From the NCBI RefSeq assembly GCF_003852425.1, contig NZ_QAJN01000021.1, positions 87,330 through 151,329 of the forward strand: a stretch of DNA of 64,000 nucleotides, given 5' to 3'. Below the pieces are notes generated by a model that was not told where the DNA came from, did not search any database, and saw only the letters and a program-made list of their open reading frames with translations. The position numbers and the translations under genes were made by a program. The first letter of the stretch is position 1; each line of letters opens with the position of its first letter. Origin of the DNA: Paucibacter sp. KBW04 (lineage in GTDB: Bacteria > Pseudomonadota > Gammaproteobacteria > Burkholderiales > Burkholderiaceae_C). Positions 51,622 to 60,732 of this stretch are shown here, one piece after another.

Positions 51622-52338
51622 ATGAAAACGATAGGCCTCATTGGTGGTATGAGCTGGGAGAGCACGCTCCTGTACTACCAAACCCTGAACCGCGAGGTCT
51701 CTCGCCGCCTCGGCGGCTTGCACTCGGCCCGCATCCTGATGCACAGCCTGGACTTCGAAGAAGTAGTGCGCGGCCAGAAGGCCGGCGACTGGGTCAGCCT
51801 GACCCGACTGTTGCGCAGGGCGGCCCAGGGCCTGGCAGGAGCCGGCGCCGACTGCCTGCTGATCTGTACCAACACCATGCACAAGATTGCCGATGAGGTC
51901 GCCGCCGAGGGCCTCCCACCGCTGCTGCACATCGCCGATGTGACCGGCCAGGCGATTCTTGGGCGAGGCCTGCGGCGTGTGGCCCTGCTAGGCACTCGGT
52001 ACACGATGGAGCAGAGCTTTTACATGGACCGCCTGGCCCGTATGGGCGTTGAATGCATCGTGCCTCCGCAGGCCCAGCGCGACGAGGTGCACCGCATCAT
52101 CTTCGAGGAACTTTGCCTGGGTGACTTCAGGGAAGAATCGCGGCAGACACTGCAAAACATCGTGGCAGACACCGCATTGCGTGGTGCCGAAGGCGTGATC
52201 CTCGGCTGTACGGAGCTGCCTCTGATCCTGCGTGCGACGGACCTGTCTTTGCCGCTGTTCGACACGACCGAGTTGCATGCCATGGCCGCCGCCGATTTCG
52301 CCTTGGCCGACATGCCGGCGAGTTTGAGCACGGTCTGA
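51622..52338 (+). CDS. aspartate/glutamate racemase family protein
   Basis: A 238-residue cytosolic, PLP-independent racemase. The two catalytic cysteines are in LLICTNTMHKIADEV (near residue 84) and VILGCTELPLILRA (near residue 196). The start KTIGLIGGMSWESTLLYYQ is typical of the aspartate racemase group, so D-aspartate formation is the likely reaction, although a broad-specificity racemase is possible. It is divergent from an Lrp-type regulator, suggesting amino-acid-responsive control. D-amino acids could serve peptidoglycan or catabolism. Confidence 0.92.
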   Translation: MKTIGLIGGMSWESTLLYYQTLNREVSRRLGGLHSARILMHSLDFEEVVRGQKAGDWVSLTRLLRRAAQGLAGAGADCLLICTNTMHKIADEVAAEGLPPLLHIADVTGQAILGRGLRRVALLGTRYTMEQSFYMDRLARMGVECIVPPQAQRDEVHRIIFEELCLGDFREESRQTLQNIVADTALRGAEGVILGCTELPLILRATDLSLPLFDTTELHAMAAADFALADMPASLSTV

Positions 52339-52410
52339 GTTCATCCCAAGCTGGGCAGAACGATGCGCAGACTCCTGGCTGTAATCGGCTGCCGGTTCTC
52401 GAAGGCTTGT

Positions 52411-53121
52411 TCAGGCATTGCCTTCGGCTTGCCCGTCTGCAGCATTGAATGGCGATTCAGGGTGATACCCCTCCGGGTGGGCAAGATAGGGCCCGTCGCC
52501 GCTGTGCACGGCCTTGGAGGCGGGCACAAAGCCGCCGCTCTTGACGTCGAAGACATGGACCTCGCCGGCCTCGATCACATAGTGCCAGCCATGTAGCGAG
52601 ATCTCACCCCGCTCCACCCGAGCGCGCACCATGGGGTAGTCCATCAAGCGCTCCAGTTGCAGCACGACGGAGCGCTCCTCCGTGCGGCGCAAGGCCTCGC
52701 TGCTGAGCTGCACCGGCAGGGCGGCCTCGCGGCCTAACTCCAGCCAAGCGCGCAGATTGGGGGCGTCTTCGGGCTGCTCTTCGTAGAGCGCGCGGATGCC
52801 GCCGCAATGGCTGTGGCCGCAGACGATGATGTGCTCGATTTTGAGCGTCAGCACCGCGTATTCAATCGCGGCGGCGGTGCCATGATGGCCTTGGGACCCA
52901 TCATAAGGAGGCACAAATGCGCCGACATTGCGCACCAGAAAAAGATCGCCCGGCCCGCTGCCGGTCAGCAGATAGGGCACCAGGCGTGAGTCTGAGCAGC
53001 CGATGAAGAGCGTGCTGGGCCGCTGCCCCTGCTCCACCAAATCTTTGAAGCGGGCCTGGTACTGGGGGAAATAGTCGGTGTTGAAGCGCCGCAGCCGGCT
53101 CAAGAATTCGTCGTCGGGCAC
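52411..53121 (-). CDS. beta-class carbonic anhydrase
   Basis: A 236-residue zinc enzyme interconverting CO2 and bicarbonate. Zinc ligands Cys42, His103 and Cys106, with Asp44 and Arg46 of the Cys-x-Asp-x-Arg dyad, are all visible (IGCSDSRLVPY, VCGHSHCGGIRALYE). The start is GTG, ten bases after the PPIase stop, so it is probably the last gene of the nitrate reductase operon. The C-terminal extension beyond about 205 is unusual and low in complexity. Its association with nitrate respiration may reflect CO2 balance during anaerobic growth. Confidence 0.95.
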   Translation of the reverse strand: MPDDEFLSRLRRFNTDYFPQYQARFKDLVEQGQRPSTLFIGCSDSRLVPYLLTGSGPGDLFLVRNVGAFVPPYDGSQGHHGTAAAIEYAVLTLKIEHIIVCGHSHCGGIRALYEEQPEDAPNLRAWLELGREAALPVQLSSEALRRTEERSVVLQLERLMDYPMVRARVERGEISLHGWHYVIEAGEVHVFDVKSGGFVPASKAVHSGDGPYLAHPEGYHPESPFNAADGQAEGNA

Positions 53122-53131
53122 GATGGCGAAC

Positions 53132-53968
53132 CTATTGCAAGAGCGGGGAGTCGGCCGACTCCAGCGTGAGCCCTTCGACCATGGCCGCGCCCACCAGCAG
53201 ATTGAGGTACTGGCGCAGGGCCGTCACAAAAGCCTGGTTTTCCAAGCTTTGCGCAATGGCCGCGTGCACCGCCGCGAAAGGCTGAATATGGCCGGGCAGG
53301 CGATCCTGTACCCGCACGATGTGAAAGCCGAAGCGGGTGCTGATCAGGCGTGGCAGCACGCCGATATGGGCATTGGCCTCGTCTTGTGCGAACAGGGCTG
53401 AAGCAAACTCAGGCGCGCAGTCGGCGCTGTGCAGCCAGCCGAGCTGGCCACCTTGGGCGCCGCTGGGGCAGTTGGAGAACTCGGCAGCGGCTTGCGCAAA
53501 AGCGGCTTCATCCTCGCAGCGCAGGCTGACCAACAAGCTCTCGGCGCGCTGGCGCAGGGCGGCGATATCGAGGCCCTCGGTGACGCCAAACAAGATGTGC
53601 TGAGCCTGCACCTGCTCGCCCTGGGCGAAGCGCGCCGTGTGAGCCTGGTAGTGACGCAGGCAGGCCGCTTCATCGGCTTGCGGGATCTGGATCTCGCGCG
53701 CCAGCAATTGTTCGATCGCACGGGAGGCGGCCTCGCTGAGCACGCCGTCCAAGGCCGGCAAATCGCCCACGGCCAAAAGGCCGGCGCGCTGGGCCGCCTG
53801 GCGCAGCAGCTCGCTGTAGGCGCGTTGGCGCAGGTCTTCTTCGCTCAGCGACTCAGCTGGGGCGTGGAGCGGCACACCGTTGATGCTGGCGGTTACTGCG
53901 GCTGCGCTCTTGCTCGCGCAGCCGCAGCCACCCGCTGCACCGCAGCCTTGCTCGATTGCCTGTGTCAT
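53132..53968 (-). CDS. nar-operon peptidylprolyl isomerase (PpiC-type parvulin)
   Basis: A 278-residue protein with AAGGAG nine bases before the ATG. It opens with a Cys-rich motif (GCGAAGGCGCASKS) of unknown purpose, then an SurA/NifM-like N-terminal helical region (SINGVPLHAPAESLSEEDLR) and a parvulin domain at about 130-230 (VQAQHILFGVTEG, FAQAAAEFSNCPSGAQGG, LGWL). It lacks a signal peptide, so it acts in the cytoplasm. Beta- and gammaproteobacterial nar operons commonly carry a parvulin at this place, thought to help assemble the reductase. It follows narI by 13 bases. Confidence 0.9.
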   Translation of the reverse strand: MTQAIEQGCGAAGGCGCASKSAAAVTASINGVPLHAPAESLSEEDLRQRAYSELLRQAAQRAGLLAVGDLPALDGVLSEAASRAIEQLLAREIQIPQADEAACLRHYQAHTARFAQGEQVQAQHILFGVTEGLDIAALRQRAESLLVSLRCEDEAAFAQAAAEFSNCPSGAQGGQLGWLHSADCAPEFASALFAQDEANAHIGVLPRLISTRFGFHIVRVQDRLPGHIQPFAAVHAAIAQSLENQAFVTALRQYLNLLVGAAMVEGLTLESADSPLLQ

Positions 53969-53981
53969 GGCTTGCACTCCT

Positions 53982-54707
53982 TCAGCGCTGTTGCGGGGCT
54001 TGCTCGTGGCCGGGCGGCAGATGCAGGCGGCGGCTGCGCACCAGCTGGTAGGGGCGGACCAGATAGGCCAGGGTGCCAAAGCCGCTCCACACATGAACCA
54101 GGCGGGTGAAGGGGAAGACCAGGAACAAGCTCATGCCCAGGAACATATGCAGCTTGAAGATCCAGGAGGCGCCAGCCAGCAGCTCGACCGCGCCACTGCG
54201 GAAGGTGACGATGCGCTGCGCCCATTCGGCCAAGCGCATCATCATGCCGCCGTCCAGGTGTTCCGCCGAGAGCGGGATGGTGGCCAGGCCCAGGGCCAGC
54301 TGAATCCACAGCAGCACGAGCAAGGCGATGTCGCTGAACTTGCTATTGATGCGGATGCGCTCGTCGCTGAGGCGGCGGTGCAGCAGCAGGCTGACGCCGG
54401 CAAAGCCGGCCAGGCCGGCGATGCCGCCCGAGACCATGGCCATCAGCTGCTTGTTGCCGGCGCTGATGAAGGGCTCATAAAGAAAGTGCGGCGTCAACAT
54501 GCCCACCGTGTGGCCGAAGAACAAGAAGAGCACGCCAATGTGGAACAGATTGCTGCCCCAGCGCAGCGTGCCGCGCCGCAAGAGCTGGGAGGAGTCGCTC
54601 TTCCAGCTGTACTGGTCGCGGTCATAGCGCAGCAGGCTGCCGAGCAGGAACACGGCCAGGCAGATATAGGGGTAGATGCCGAACAGGGCATGGTCCAGGG
54701 AACTCAT
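53982..54707 (-). CDS. narI: respiratory nitrate reductase gamma subunit (cytochrome b)
   Basis: A 241-residue membrane protein with five hydrophobic helices. It takes electrons from quinol and passes them to NarH. The two b-type hemes should be bound by the histidines in HIGVLFLFFGHTVGM (helix 2) and LHMFLGMSLFLVFPFTRLVHVW (helix 5). Length is slightly above E. coli NarI (225). Its ATG overlaps the narJ stop by four bases. It anchors the NarGH dimer to the inner membrane, with the active site facing the cytoplasm. Confidence 0.97.
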   Translation of the reverse strand: MSSLDHALFGIYPYICLAVFLLGSLLRYDRDQYSWKSDSSQLLRRGTLRWGSNLFHIGVLFLFFGHTVGMLTPHFLYEPFISAGNKQLMAMVSGGIAGLAGFAGVSLLLHRRLSDERIRINSKFSDIALLVLLWIQLALGLATIPLSAEHLDGGMMMRLAEWAQRIVTFRSGAVELLAGASWIFKLHMFLGMSLFLVFPFTRLVHVWSGFGTLAYLVRPYQLVRSRRLHLPPGHEQAPQQR

Positions 54708-55417
54708 GGCCGGACTCCTTGCGCATGGCCGCTGTTCTGAGCAGCGGCATGGGTTTTGACGATGTGGATGGGCTGGATATCGCCAGGCTTGGCCTGGCCG
54801 CGTGAGCTGCAGCCCTCAAAGGCGGCGGGCTCTTGCCAGCTTTCATCCAGGGGCGGTTCGGCCGTGATGGGCACGGCCTGCGGTTTCTCGCCGGCCAGCT
54901 CCAGCACGGCGCCAATCGCCGCCGCGTAGGGGTTGCTTTGCTTGATCAGCCCGCTGTGGATGGCGTTCAAGATGTGGGCCATCTCGGCCAGAAAGGCGCG
55001 CGCCGTATCGGCCGGCTGGGTGGAGGCGAACTCCAGCACCACAGGCAGGAAGTCCGGCAATTCAGGCGCGTCGAAAAACATGCCGCCGGCCTTGTAGGTG
55101 GCGGCCAGATCGATCAAGGCCGGGCCGCGTTCGCGCGAGTCGCCATGCACATGCTCGAACAGATGCAGGCTGGTGGCGCGGCCACGGTCAAAGCTGTCCA
55201 CATACAGGGCTTGCACGGCCAGGCCGTCGGCCGCACCCAGGCGCGCCAGCAGGGCTTGCAGCTCGGCCATGCGGGCGGGGCTCAGGGCTTGCTCTTGCTG
55301 CAGGGCCTGCATCAGCTCGGGCAGGGCGGCACGCATGGCCTCGCTGGGGTAGTCCAGCAAACGACCCAGCACGCGGCAGGACAGGCTGATGGGTTTCAGG
55401 GTTTGTTTCTTGCTCAT
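54704..55417 (-). CDS. narJ: nitrate reductase assembly chaperone
   Basis: A 237-residue cytoplasmic chaperone that helps insert the molybdenum cofactor into NarG. The all-helical TorD/NarJ fold starts with LSCRVLGRLLDYPSEAMRAA; the family segment YVDSFDRGRATSLHLFEHVH and LPDFLPVVLEFAST follow. Length matches E. coli NarJ (236). The last 40 residues diverge. It overlaps narH at its start and narI at its end by four bases each, so translation is coupled. Confidence 0.95.
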   Translation of the reverse strand: MSKKQTLKPISLSCRVLGRLLDYPSEAMRAALPELMQALQQEQALSPARMAELQALLARLGAADGLAVQALYVDSFDRGRATSLHLFEHVHGDSRERGPALIDLAATYKAGGMFFDAPELPDFLPVVLEFASTQPADTARAFLAEMAHILNAIHSGLIKQSNPYAAAIGAVLELAGEKPQAVPITAEPPLDESWQEPAAFEGCSSRGQAKPGDIQPIHIVKTHAAAQNSGHAQGVRP

Positions 55418-56937
55418 AGCGTGGCCTTGATCGGAATCGTGCGCTTCTTGTCGCCGCCAAACAGGCTGATATTGCTCTCGCCCTCGGAGCAGCCGTTGCC
55501 GAATGTGAAGCCGCAGCCGCCGCGCAGGTCGTAGGCGTTTTCGGCGTACTCGCGGTGGCTGCTGGGGATGACGAAGCGGTCCTCGTAATTGGCGATGGCC
55601 ATCACCTGGTACATGTCTTCGACCGTGTCTTTTTGCAGGCCGACCTGGTCCAGCACCTGGCTGTTCTCGATGCCGTCCACATGCTTGCCGCGTTGGTAGG
55701 CGCGCATGGCCAGCAAGCGCTCGAGTGCACGCTCCACCGGCGGCACATCACCGGCGGTGAGCAGATTGGCCAGGTATTGCACGGGGATGCGCAGCTGTTT
55801 GACGTCAGGGATCTGGCCATTGCTGCTGATGTGGCCGGCATTGGCGGCCGCGCTGATGGGCGAGAGCGGCGGCACATACCAGACCATGGGCAGGGTGCGG
55901 TACTCGGGGTGCAGGGGCAGGGCCACCTTCCAGTCCACCGCCATCTTGTAGACGGGGCTCTTCCTGGCCGCTTCCAGCCAGGCCTCGGGGATGCCATCGG
56001 CGCGCGCCTGGGCAATCACGGCGGGGTCATGCGGGTCGAGGAAGAGGTCCAGCTGGGCCTGGTACAAGTCCTTGTCATTGGGCGTGGCGGCGGCCTCGGC
56101 GATGCGGTCCGCGTCATAGAGCAGCACGCCGAGGTAGCGGATACGGCCCACGCAGGTTTCAGAGCAGACGGTGGGCTGGCCGGCCTCGATGCGGGGGTAG
56201 CAAAAGATGCACTTCTCGGCCTTGCCGCTTTGCCAGTTGTAATAAATCTTTTTGTAGGGGCAGCCCGAGACGCACATGCGCCAACCCCGGCATTTGTCCT
56301 GGTCGATCAGCACGATGCCGTCTTCCTCGCGCTTGTAGATCGAGCCAGACGGGCAGCTGGCCACGCAGGCCGGGTTCAGGCAGTGCTCGCACAGCCGGGG
56401 CAGATACATCATGAAGGTGTTCTCGAACTGGCCGTAGATCTCCTTCTGCACGTTTTCGAAGTTGGCGTCCTTGCTGCGCTTGGCGAACTCGCCGCCCAGA
56501 ATCTCCTCCCAGTTGGGACCCCACTCGATCTTCTCCATGCGCTTGCCGGTGATCAGGCTGCGCGGCCTGGCCGTCGGCGTGGCGCGGCTCTTGGGTGCCG
56601 ACTGCAAGTGGTCGTAGTCGAAGGTAAAGGGCTCGTAGTAGTCGTCGATCTGGGGCAGATTGGGGTTGGCGAAGATGCGCATCAGCAGCTTCCACTTGCC
56701 ACCTTGGCGCGGCTCAATCTTGCCGTTAGCCAGGCGCTGCCAGCCGCCATTCCAACGTGCCTGGTTCTCCCATTCCTTGGGGTAGCCGATGCCGGGTTTG
56801 GACTCAACATTGTTGAACCACGCGTATTCCATGCCGGGGCGATTGGTCCAGACGTTTTTGCAGGTGACCGAACAGGTGTGGCAGCCAATGCACTTGTCCA
56901 GGTTCAGCACCATGCCAATTTGGGCGCGTATTTTCAT
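55414..56937 (-). CDS. narH: respiratory nitrate reductase beta subunit
   Basis: A 507-residue iron-sulfur protein with four clusters. Visible cysteine groups are LDKCIGCHTCSVTCKNVW, CEHCLNPACVASCPSGS, CRGWRMCVSGCPYKK and KAEKCIFCYPRIEAG. The CRGWRMC group carries Trp where a Cys would be, as in NarH, giving the [3Fe-4S] cluster. It relays electrons from NarI hemes to NarG. Length agrees with E. coli NarH (512). It overlaps narG and narJ by four bases each. Confidence 0.98.
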   Translation of the reverse strand: MKIRAQIGMVLNLDKCIGCHTCSVTCKNVWTNRPGMEYAWFNNVESKPGIGYPKEWENQARWNGGWQRLANGKIEPRQGGKWKLLMRIFANPNLPQIDDYYEPFTFDYDHLQSAPKSRATPTARPRSLITGKRMEKIEWGPNWEEILGGEFAKRSKDANFENVQKEIYGQFENTFMMYLPRLCEHCLNPACVASCPSGSIYKREEDGIVLIDQDKCRGWRMCVSGCPYKKIYYNWQSGKAEKCIFCYPRIEAGQPTVCSETCVGRIRYLGVLLYDADRIAEAAATPNDKDLYQAQLDLFLDPHDPAVIAQARADGIPEAWLEAARKSPVYKMAVDWKVALPLHPEYRTLPMVWYVPPLSPISAAANAGHISSNGQIPDVKQLRIPVQYLANLLTAGDVPPVERALERLLAMRAYQRGKHVDGIENSQVLDQVGLQKDTVEDMYQVMAIANYEDRFVIPSSHREYAENAYDLRGGCGFTFGNGCSEGESNISLFGGDKKRTIPIKATL

Positions 56938-59900
56938 GCGTGTTCTCCTGCGGTGACGGCGACTTCATCGTCCAGCCAGTCGACCTTGGCCATCTTGCGC
57001 ACCAGTACGAACTCGTCGCGGTTGGTGCCAATCGTTCCGTAGTAATTGAAGCCGTAGCTCAGCTGCGCGTAGCCGCCGATCATGTGGGTGGGCTTGGTGA
57101 CGATGCGGGTGACCGAGTTGTGGATGCCGCCGCGTGCGCCGGTGATCTCCGATCCCGGCGTGTTGATGATTTTCTCTTGCGAGTGGTACATCATCACCAT
57201 GCCGTTCTTGACCCGTTGGCTCACCACCGCACGGGCCGCGATGGCGCCATTGCTGTTGAACAGCTCCACCCAGTCGTTGTCCACAATGCCCGCGCGCTTG
57301 GCGTCGTCCTCGCTGAGCCAGATGACGGAGCCGCCACGGTTCAGCGTCAGCATCATCAGGTTGTCGCTATAGGTGCTGTGTATGCCCCACTTCTGGTGCG
57401 GGGTGATGAAGTTGAGCGCTATTTCCCTATGGCCATTGGGCTTGACGCCCTGCACCTCGGCCAAGGTCTTCAGATCCACCGGCGGGCGGTAGCTGCTGAA
57501 GCCCTCGCCGAAGGCCTGCATCCAGGGGTGATCCTGGTAGAACTGCTGGCGGCCCGTCAGCGTGCGCCATGGGATCAGCTCATGCACATTGGTGTAGCCG
57601 GCGTTGTAGCTGACCTTCTCGCTTTCCAGGCCTGACCAAGTGGGGCTGGAGATGATTTTGCGCGGCTGGGCCTGGATGTCGCGGAAGCGAATCTTCTCGT
57701 CCTCGCGGTGCAGGGCCAGATGGGCGTGCTCGCGGCCCGTCTGCTTACTCAAAGCCTCCCAGGCCTTGACGGCCACATGGCCGTTGGTCTCGGGCGCCAG
57801 CATCAGCACCACCTCGGTGGCGTCGATATCGCTCTCGATCTTGGGCATGCCTTGCGTCACACCGGCTTCACGCACCCGCCCATTCAAATCGCCCAGCTGC
57901 TCGACCTCGGTCTCGGTGTTCCAGCTGATGCCCTTGCCGCCATTGCCGACGCGGTTCATCAAGGGGCCAAGCGCGGTGAAGCGTTTGTAGAGATTGGGGT
58001 AGTCGCGCTCCACCACGGCCAGCTGCGGCGCAGTCTTGCCGGGGATCAGTTCGCACTCGCCCTTCTTCCATTCAGCCACGCCAAAAGGCTGGGCCAGCTC
58101 GGCCGGGCTGTCGTGCATCAAGGGCGTTAGCACCAGCTCCTTCTCAACACCCAGATGGCCGACGCAGAGTTCGCTGAAGGCCTTGGCAAAACCTTTGTAA
58201 ATCTCCCAATCGCTCTTGGCTGCCCAAGCCGGGTCCACCGCCGTGGACAGCGGGTGGATGAAGGGGTGCATGTCCGAGGTGTTGAGGTCGTTCTTCTCAT
58301 ACCAGGTGGCGGTGGGCAGCACGATGTCTGAGTACAAGCAGGTCGTGCTCATGCGGAAGTCCAGCGTCACCAGCAGGTCCAGCTTGCCTTCGGGCGCTTT
58401 GTCGTGCCAGGTCACCTCTTGCGGCTTGGCATCTTCTTGACCCAAATCCTTGCCCTGCACGCCATTGGTTGTGCCCAGCAAGTGCTTCAAAAAGTATTCG
58501 TGGCCTTTGCCCGAGGAGCCGAGGATGTTGGAGCGCCAGACAAACATATTGCGCGGCCAGTTGGCCTCGTGGTCGGGGTCCTCGCAGCTCATGCGCAGGG
58601 AGCCGTCCTTCAGGCCCTTGACGGCATAGTCCTTGGCGTCCATGCCGGCGGCGTGTGCATCCTTGACGATCTGGATGGGGTTGACCTGCATCTGCGGCGC
58701 CGAGGGCAGCCAGCCCATGCGTTCGGCGCGCACGTTGTAGTCGATCAGGCTGCCGCCAAACTTGGCCTTGTCGGCCAGGGGCGAGAGCACTTCGGCGACG
58801 TCTAGCTTCTCGTAGCGCCACTGGTCGGTGTGGGCGTAGAAAAAGCTGGTGCTGTTCATCTGCCGGGGCGGGCGACTCCAGTCCAGGGCGAAGGCCAAGG
58901 CCGTCCAGCCGGTTTGCGGGCGCAGCTTTTCCTGGCCCACGTAATGGGCCCAGCCGCCGCCGCTCTGGCCTATGCAGCCGCACATCATCAGCATATTGAT
59001 GATGCCGCGATAGTTCATATCGCAGTGGTACCAGTGGTTCATGGCCGCGCCGATGATGACCATGGACTTGCCATGCGTCTTGTCGGCGGTGTCGGCGAAC
59101 TCGCGCGCCACCAGGGCGATCTGGGCACGCGGCACGCCGGTGATGGACTCCGCCCAGGCGGGCGTGTAGGCCTTGTTGTCGTCGTAGCTGCGAGCGGTGT
59201 CGTCGCCCAGGCCGCGGTCAATGCCGTACTGCGCCACTTGCAGGTCGAACACGGTGGCGACCAAGGCCTCTTCCGCGTCCTCATGCTTGCCTAGCCTGAG
59301 GCGCACGACGGGCACGTTGCGGCTCAGCACGTCTTGCTGCTTGTTGGCGGTGAACTGGGGTGACTCGACGCCACCGAAGTAGGGGAAACCGACCTCGGCG
59401 ATCTCATGCGCTTGCGGCTCGCCGTCTTCCAGCACCGAGAGCTTGAGCTTGACCTGACGGTCGTGCTGAGCCTCCTTGTCGTCCAGATTCCATTTGCCCA
59501 GATCGGGCCGCTCGCCCGCGCCCCAGCGGAAGCCGATGGAGCCATTGGGCAGCACCACCTTGCCCTGGGTGTCAAAGGCCAGGGTCTTCCACTCGGGGTT
59601 GTTGTCTTGGCCGAGCCGGCCGCCAAAGTCGCTGGCACGCAGATAGCGGTCGGGTACCAGCAGCTCGCGGCCATCGGCCGTGGTCTGGCGCTTCATCTTC
59701 ACCAGCAGGGGCAGGTCGGTGTAGCGGCGGGCGTAGCCGTCGAAATAAGCGGAGCGCTTGTCGAAATAGAACTCCTTCAGGATCACATGGCCCATGGCCA
59801 TGGCGATGGCGGCGTCCGTGCCCTGTTTGGGGTGCAGCCAGATATCGGCGAGCTTGGAGATCTCGGCGTAGTCGGGCGTGATGGCGACCGTCTTGGCGCC

Positions 59901-60722
59901 CTTGTAGCGCACCTCGGTGAAGAAGTGGGCGTCCGGTGTGCGTGTTTGTGGGACGTTAGATCCCCAGGCGATGATGTAGTTGCTGTTGTACCAATCGGCG
60001 CTCTCCGGCACATCGGTCTGCTCGCCCCAGATCTGCGGGCTGGCCGGGGGCAGGTCGCAGTACCAGTCGTAGAAACTCATGCAGACGCCGCCCAAGAGGC
60101 TGAGGTAGCGGCTGCCGGCGGCATAGCTGATCATGCTCATGGCCGGGATGGGCGAGAAGCCGATCACCCGGTCCGGCCCATGCTTTTTGACGGTGTAGAT
60201 ATTGGCGCTGGCAATGATCTCGTTGACCTCGTCCCAGGTGGAGCGCACAAAGCCGCCCAGGCCGCGATCCTTTTGCCATTCGCGGCGCTGCTCTTGGTTG
60301 TCCACCAAATTCGCCCAGGCATCGACCGGGCTCTTGGCCAGCAGCTTGGCGGCCCGCCAGTGCTTGAGCAGGGAGCCGCGCACCATGGGGTACTTGACCC
60401 GGTTGGCGCTGTAGAGATACCAGCTGTAGGAAGCGCCGCGAGCGCAGCCGCGCGGCTCGTGGTTGGGCAGGTCGGCGCGGGTGCGCGGGTAGTCGGTCTG
60501 CTGGGTTTCCCAGGTGACGATGCCGCCCTTGACGTAGATCTTCCAGGAGCAGGAGCCCGTGCAGTTCACCCCATGGGTGCTGCGCACGATCTTGTCATGG
60601 GCCCAGCGATTGCGGTAGGCGTCTTCCCAGGTCCGGTCCTCGGCGCTGAGGCGGCCGTGGCCGTCGGCAGAGTCCTGCTTCGGCGCGCTGAAGTAATTGA
60701 GACGATCGAGAAAGTGACTCAT
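56934..60722 (-). CDS. narG: respiratory nitrate reductase alpha subunit
   Basis: A 1262-residue molybdenum enzyme that reduces nitrate to nitrite in the cytoplasm-facing membrane complex. The FS0 cluster ligands are His50, Cys54, Cys58 (HGVNCTGSCSWK) and Cys93 (EPRGCARGAS); Asp223 in YCDLPPASPQ is the expected molybdenum ligand. The molybdopterin guanine dinucleotide regions are spread through the protein, and the ending REFV-like MNRDEFVLVRKMAK-type residues are conserved. Length is near E. coli NarG (1247). narK2 lies ten bases upstream, narH overlaps its stop. It has no Tat signal, as expected for NarG. Confidence 0.98.
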   Translation of the reverse strand: MSHFLDRLNYFSAPKQDSADGHGRLSAEDRTWEDAYRNRWAHDKIVRSTHGVNCTGSCSWKIYVKGGIVTWETQQTDYPRTRADLPNHEPRGCARGASYSWYLYSANRVKYPMVRGSLLKHWRAAKLLAKSPVDAWANLVDNQEQRREWQKDRGLGGFVRSTWDEVNEIIASANIYTVKKHGPDRVIGFSPIPAMSMISYAAGSRYLSLLGGVCMSFYDWYCDLPPASPQIWGEQTDVPESADWYNSNYIIAWGSNVPQTRTPDAHFFTEVRYKGAKTVAITPDYAEISKLADIWLHPKQGTDAAIAMAMGHVILKEFYFDKRSAYFDGYARRYTDLPLLVKMKRQTTADGRELLVPDRYLRASDFGGRLGQDNNPEWKTLAFDTQGKVVLPNGSIGFRWGAGERPDLGKWNLDDKEAQHDRQVKLKLSVLEDGEPQAHEIAEVGFPYFGGVESPQFTANKQQDVLSRNVPVVRLRLGKHEDAEEALVATVFDLQVAQYGIDRGLGDDTARSYDDNKAYTPAWAESITGVPRAQIALVAREFADTADKTHGKSMVIIGAAMNHWYHCDMNYRGIINMLMMCGCIGQSGGGWAHYVGQEKLRPQTGWTALAFALDWSRPPRQMNSTSFFYAHTDQWRYEKLDVAEVLSPLADKAKFGGSLIDYNVRAERMGWLPSAPQMQVNPIQIVKDAHAAGMDAKDYAVKGLKDGSLRMSCEDPDHEANWPRNMFVWRSNILGSSGKGHEYFLKHLLGTTNGVQGKDLGQEDAKPQEVTWHDKAPEGKLDLLVTLDFRMSTTCLYSDIVLPTATWYEKNDLNTSDMHPFIHPLSTAVDPAWAAKSDWEIYKGFAKAFSELCVGHLGVEKELVLTPLMHDSPAELAQPFGVAEWKKGECELIPGKTAPQLAVVERDYPNLYKRFTALGPLMNRVGNGGKGISWNTETEVEQLGDLNGRVREAGVTQGMPKIESDIDATEVVLMLAPETNGHVAVKAWEALSKQTGREHAHLALHREDEKIRFRDIQAQPRKIISSPTWSGLESEKVSYNAGYTNVHELIPWRTLTGRQQFYQDHPWMQAFGEGFSSYRPPVDLKTLAEVQGVKPNGHREIALNFITPHQKWGIHSTYSDNLMMLTLNRGGSVIWLSEDDAKRAGIVDNDWVELFNSNGAIAARAVVSQRVKNGMVMMYHSQEKIINTPGSEITGARGGIHNSVTRIVTKPTHMIGGYAQLSYGFNYYGTIGTNRDEFVLVRKMAKVDWLDDEVAVTAGEHA

Positions 60723-60732
60723 GGTGCGTTCC

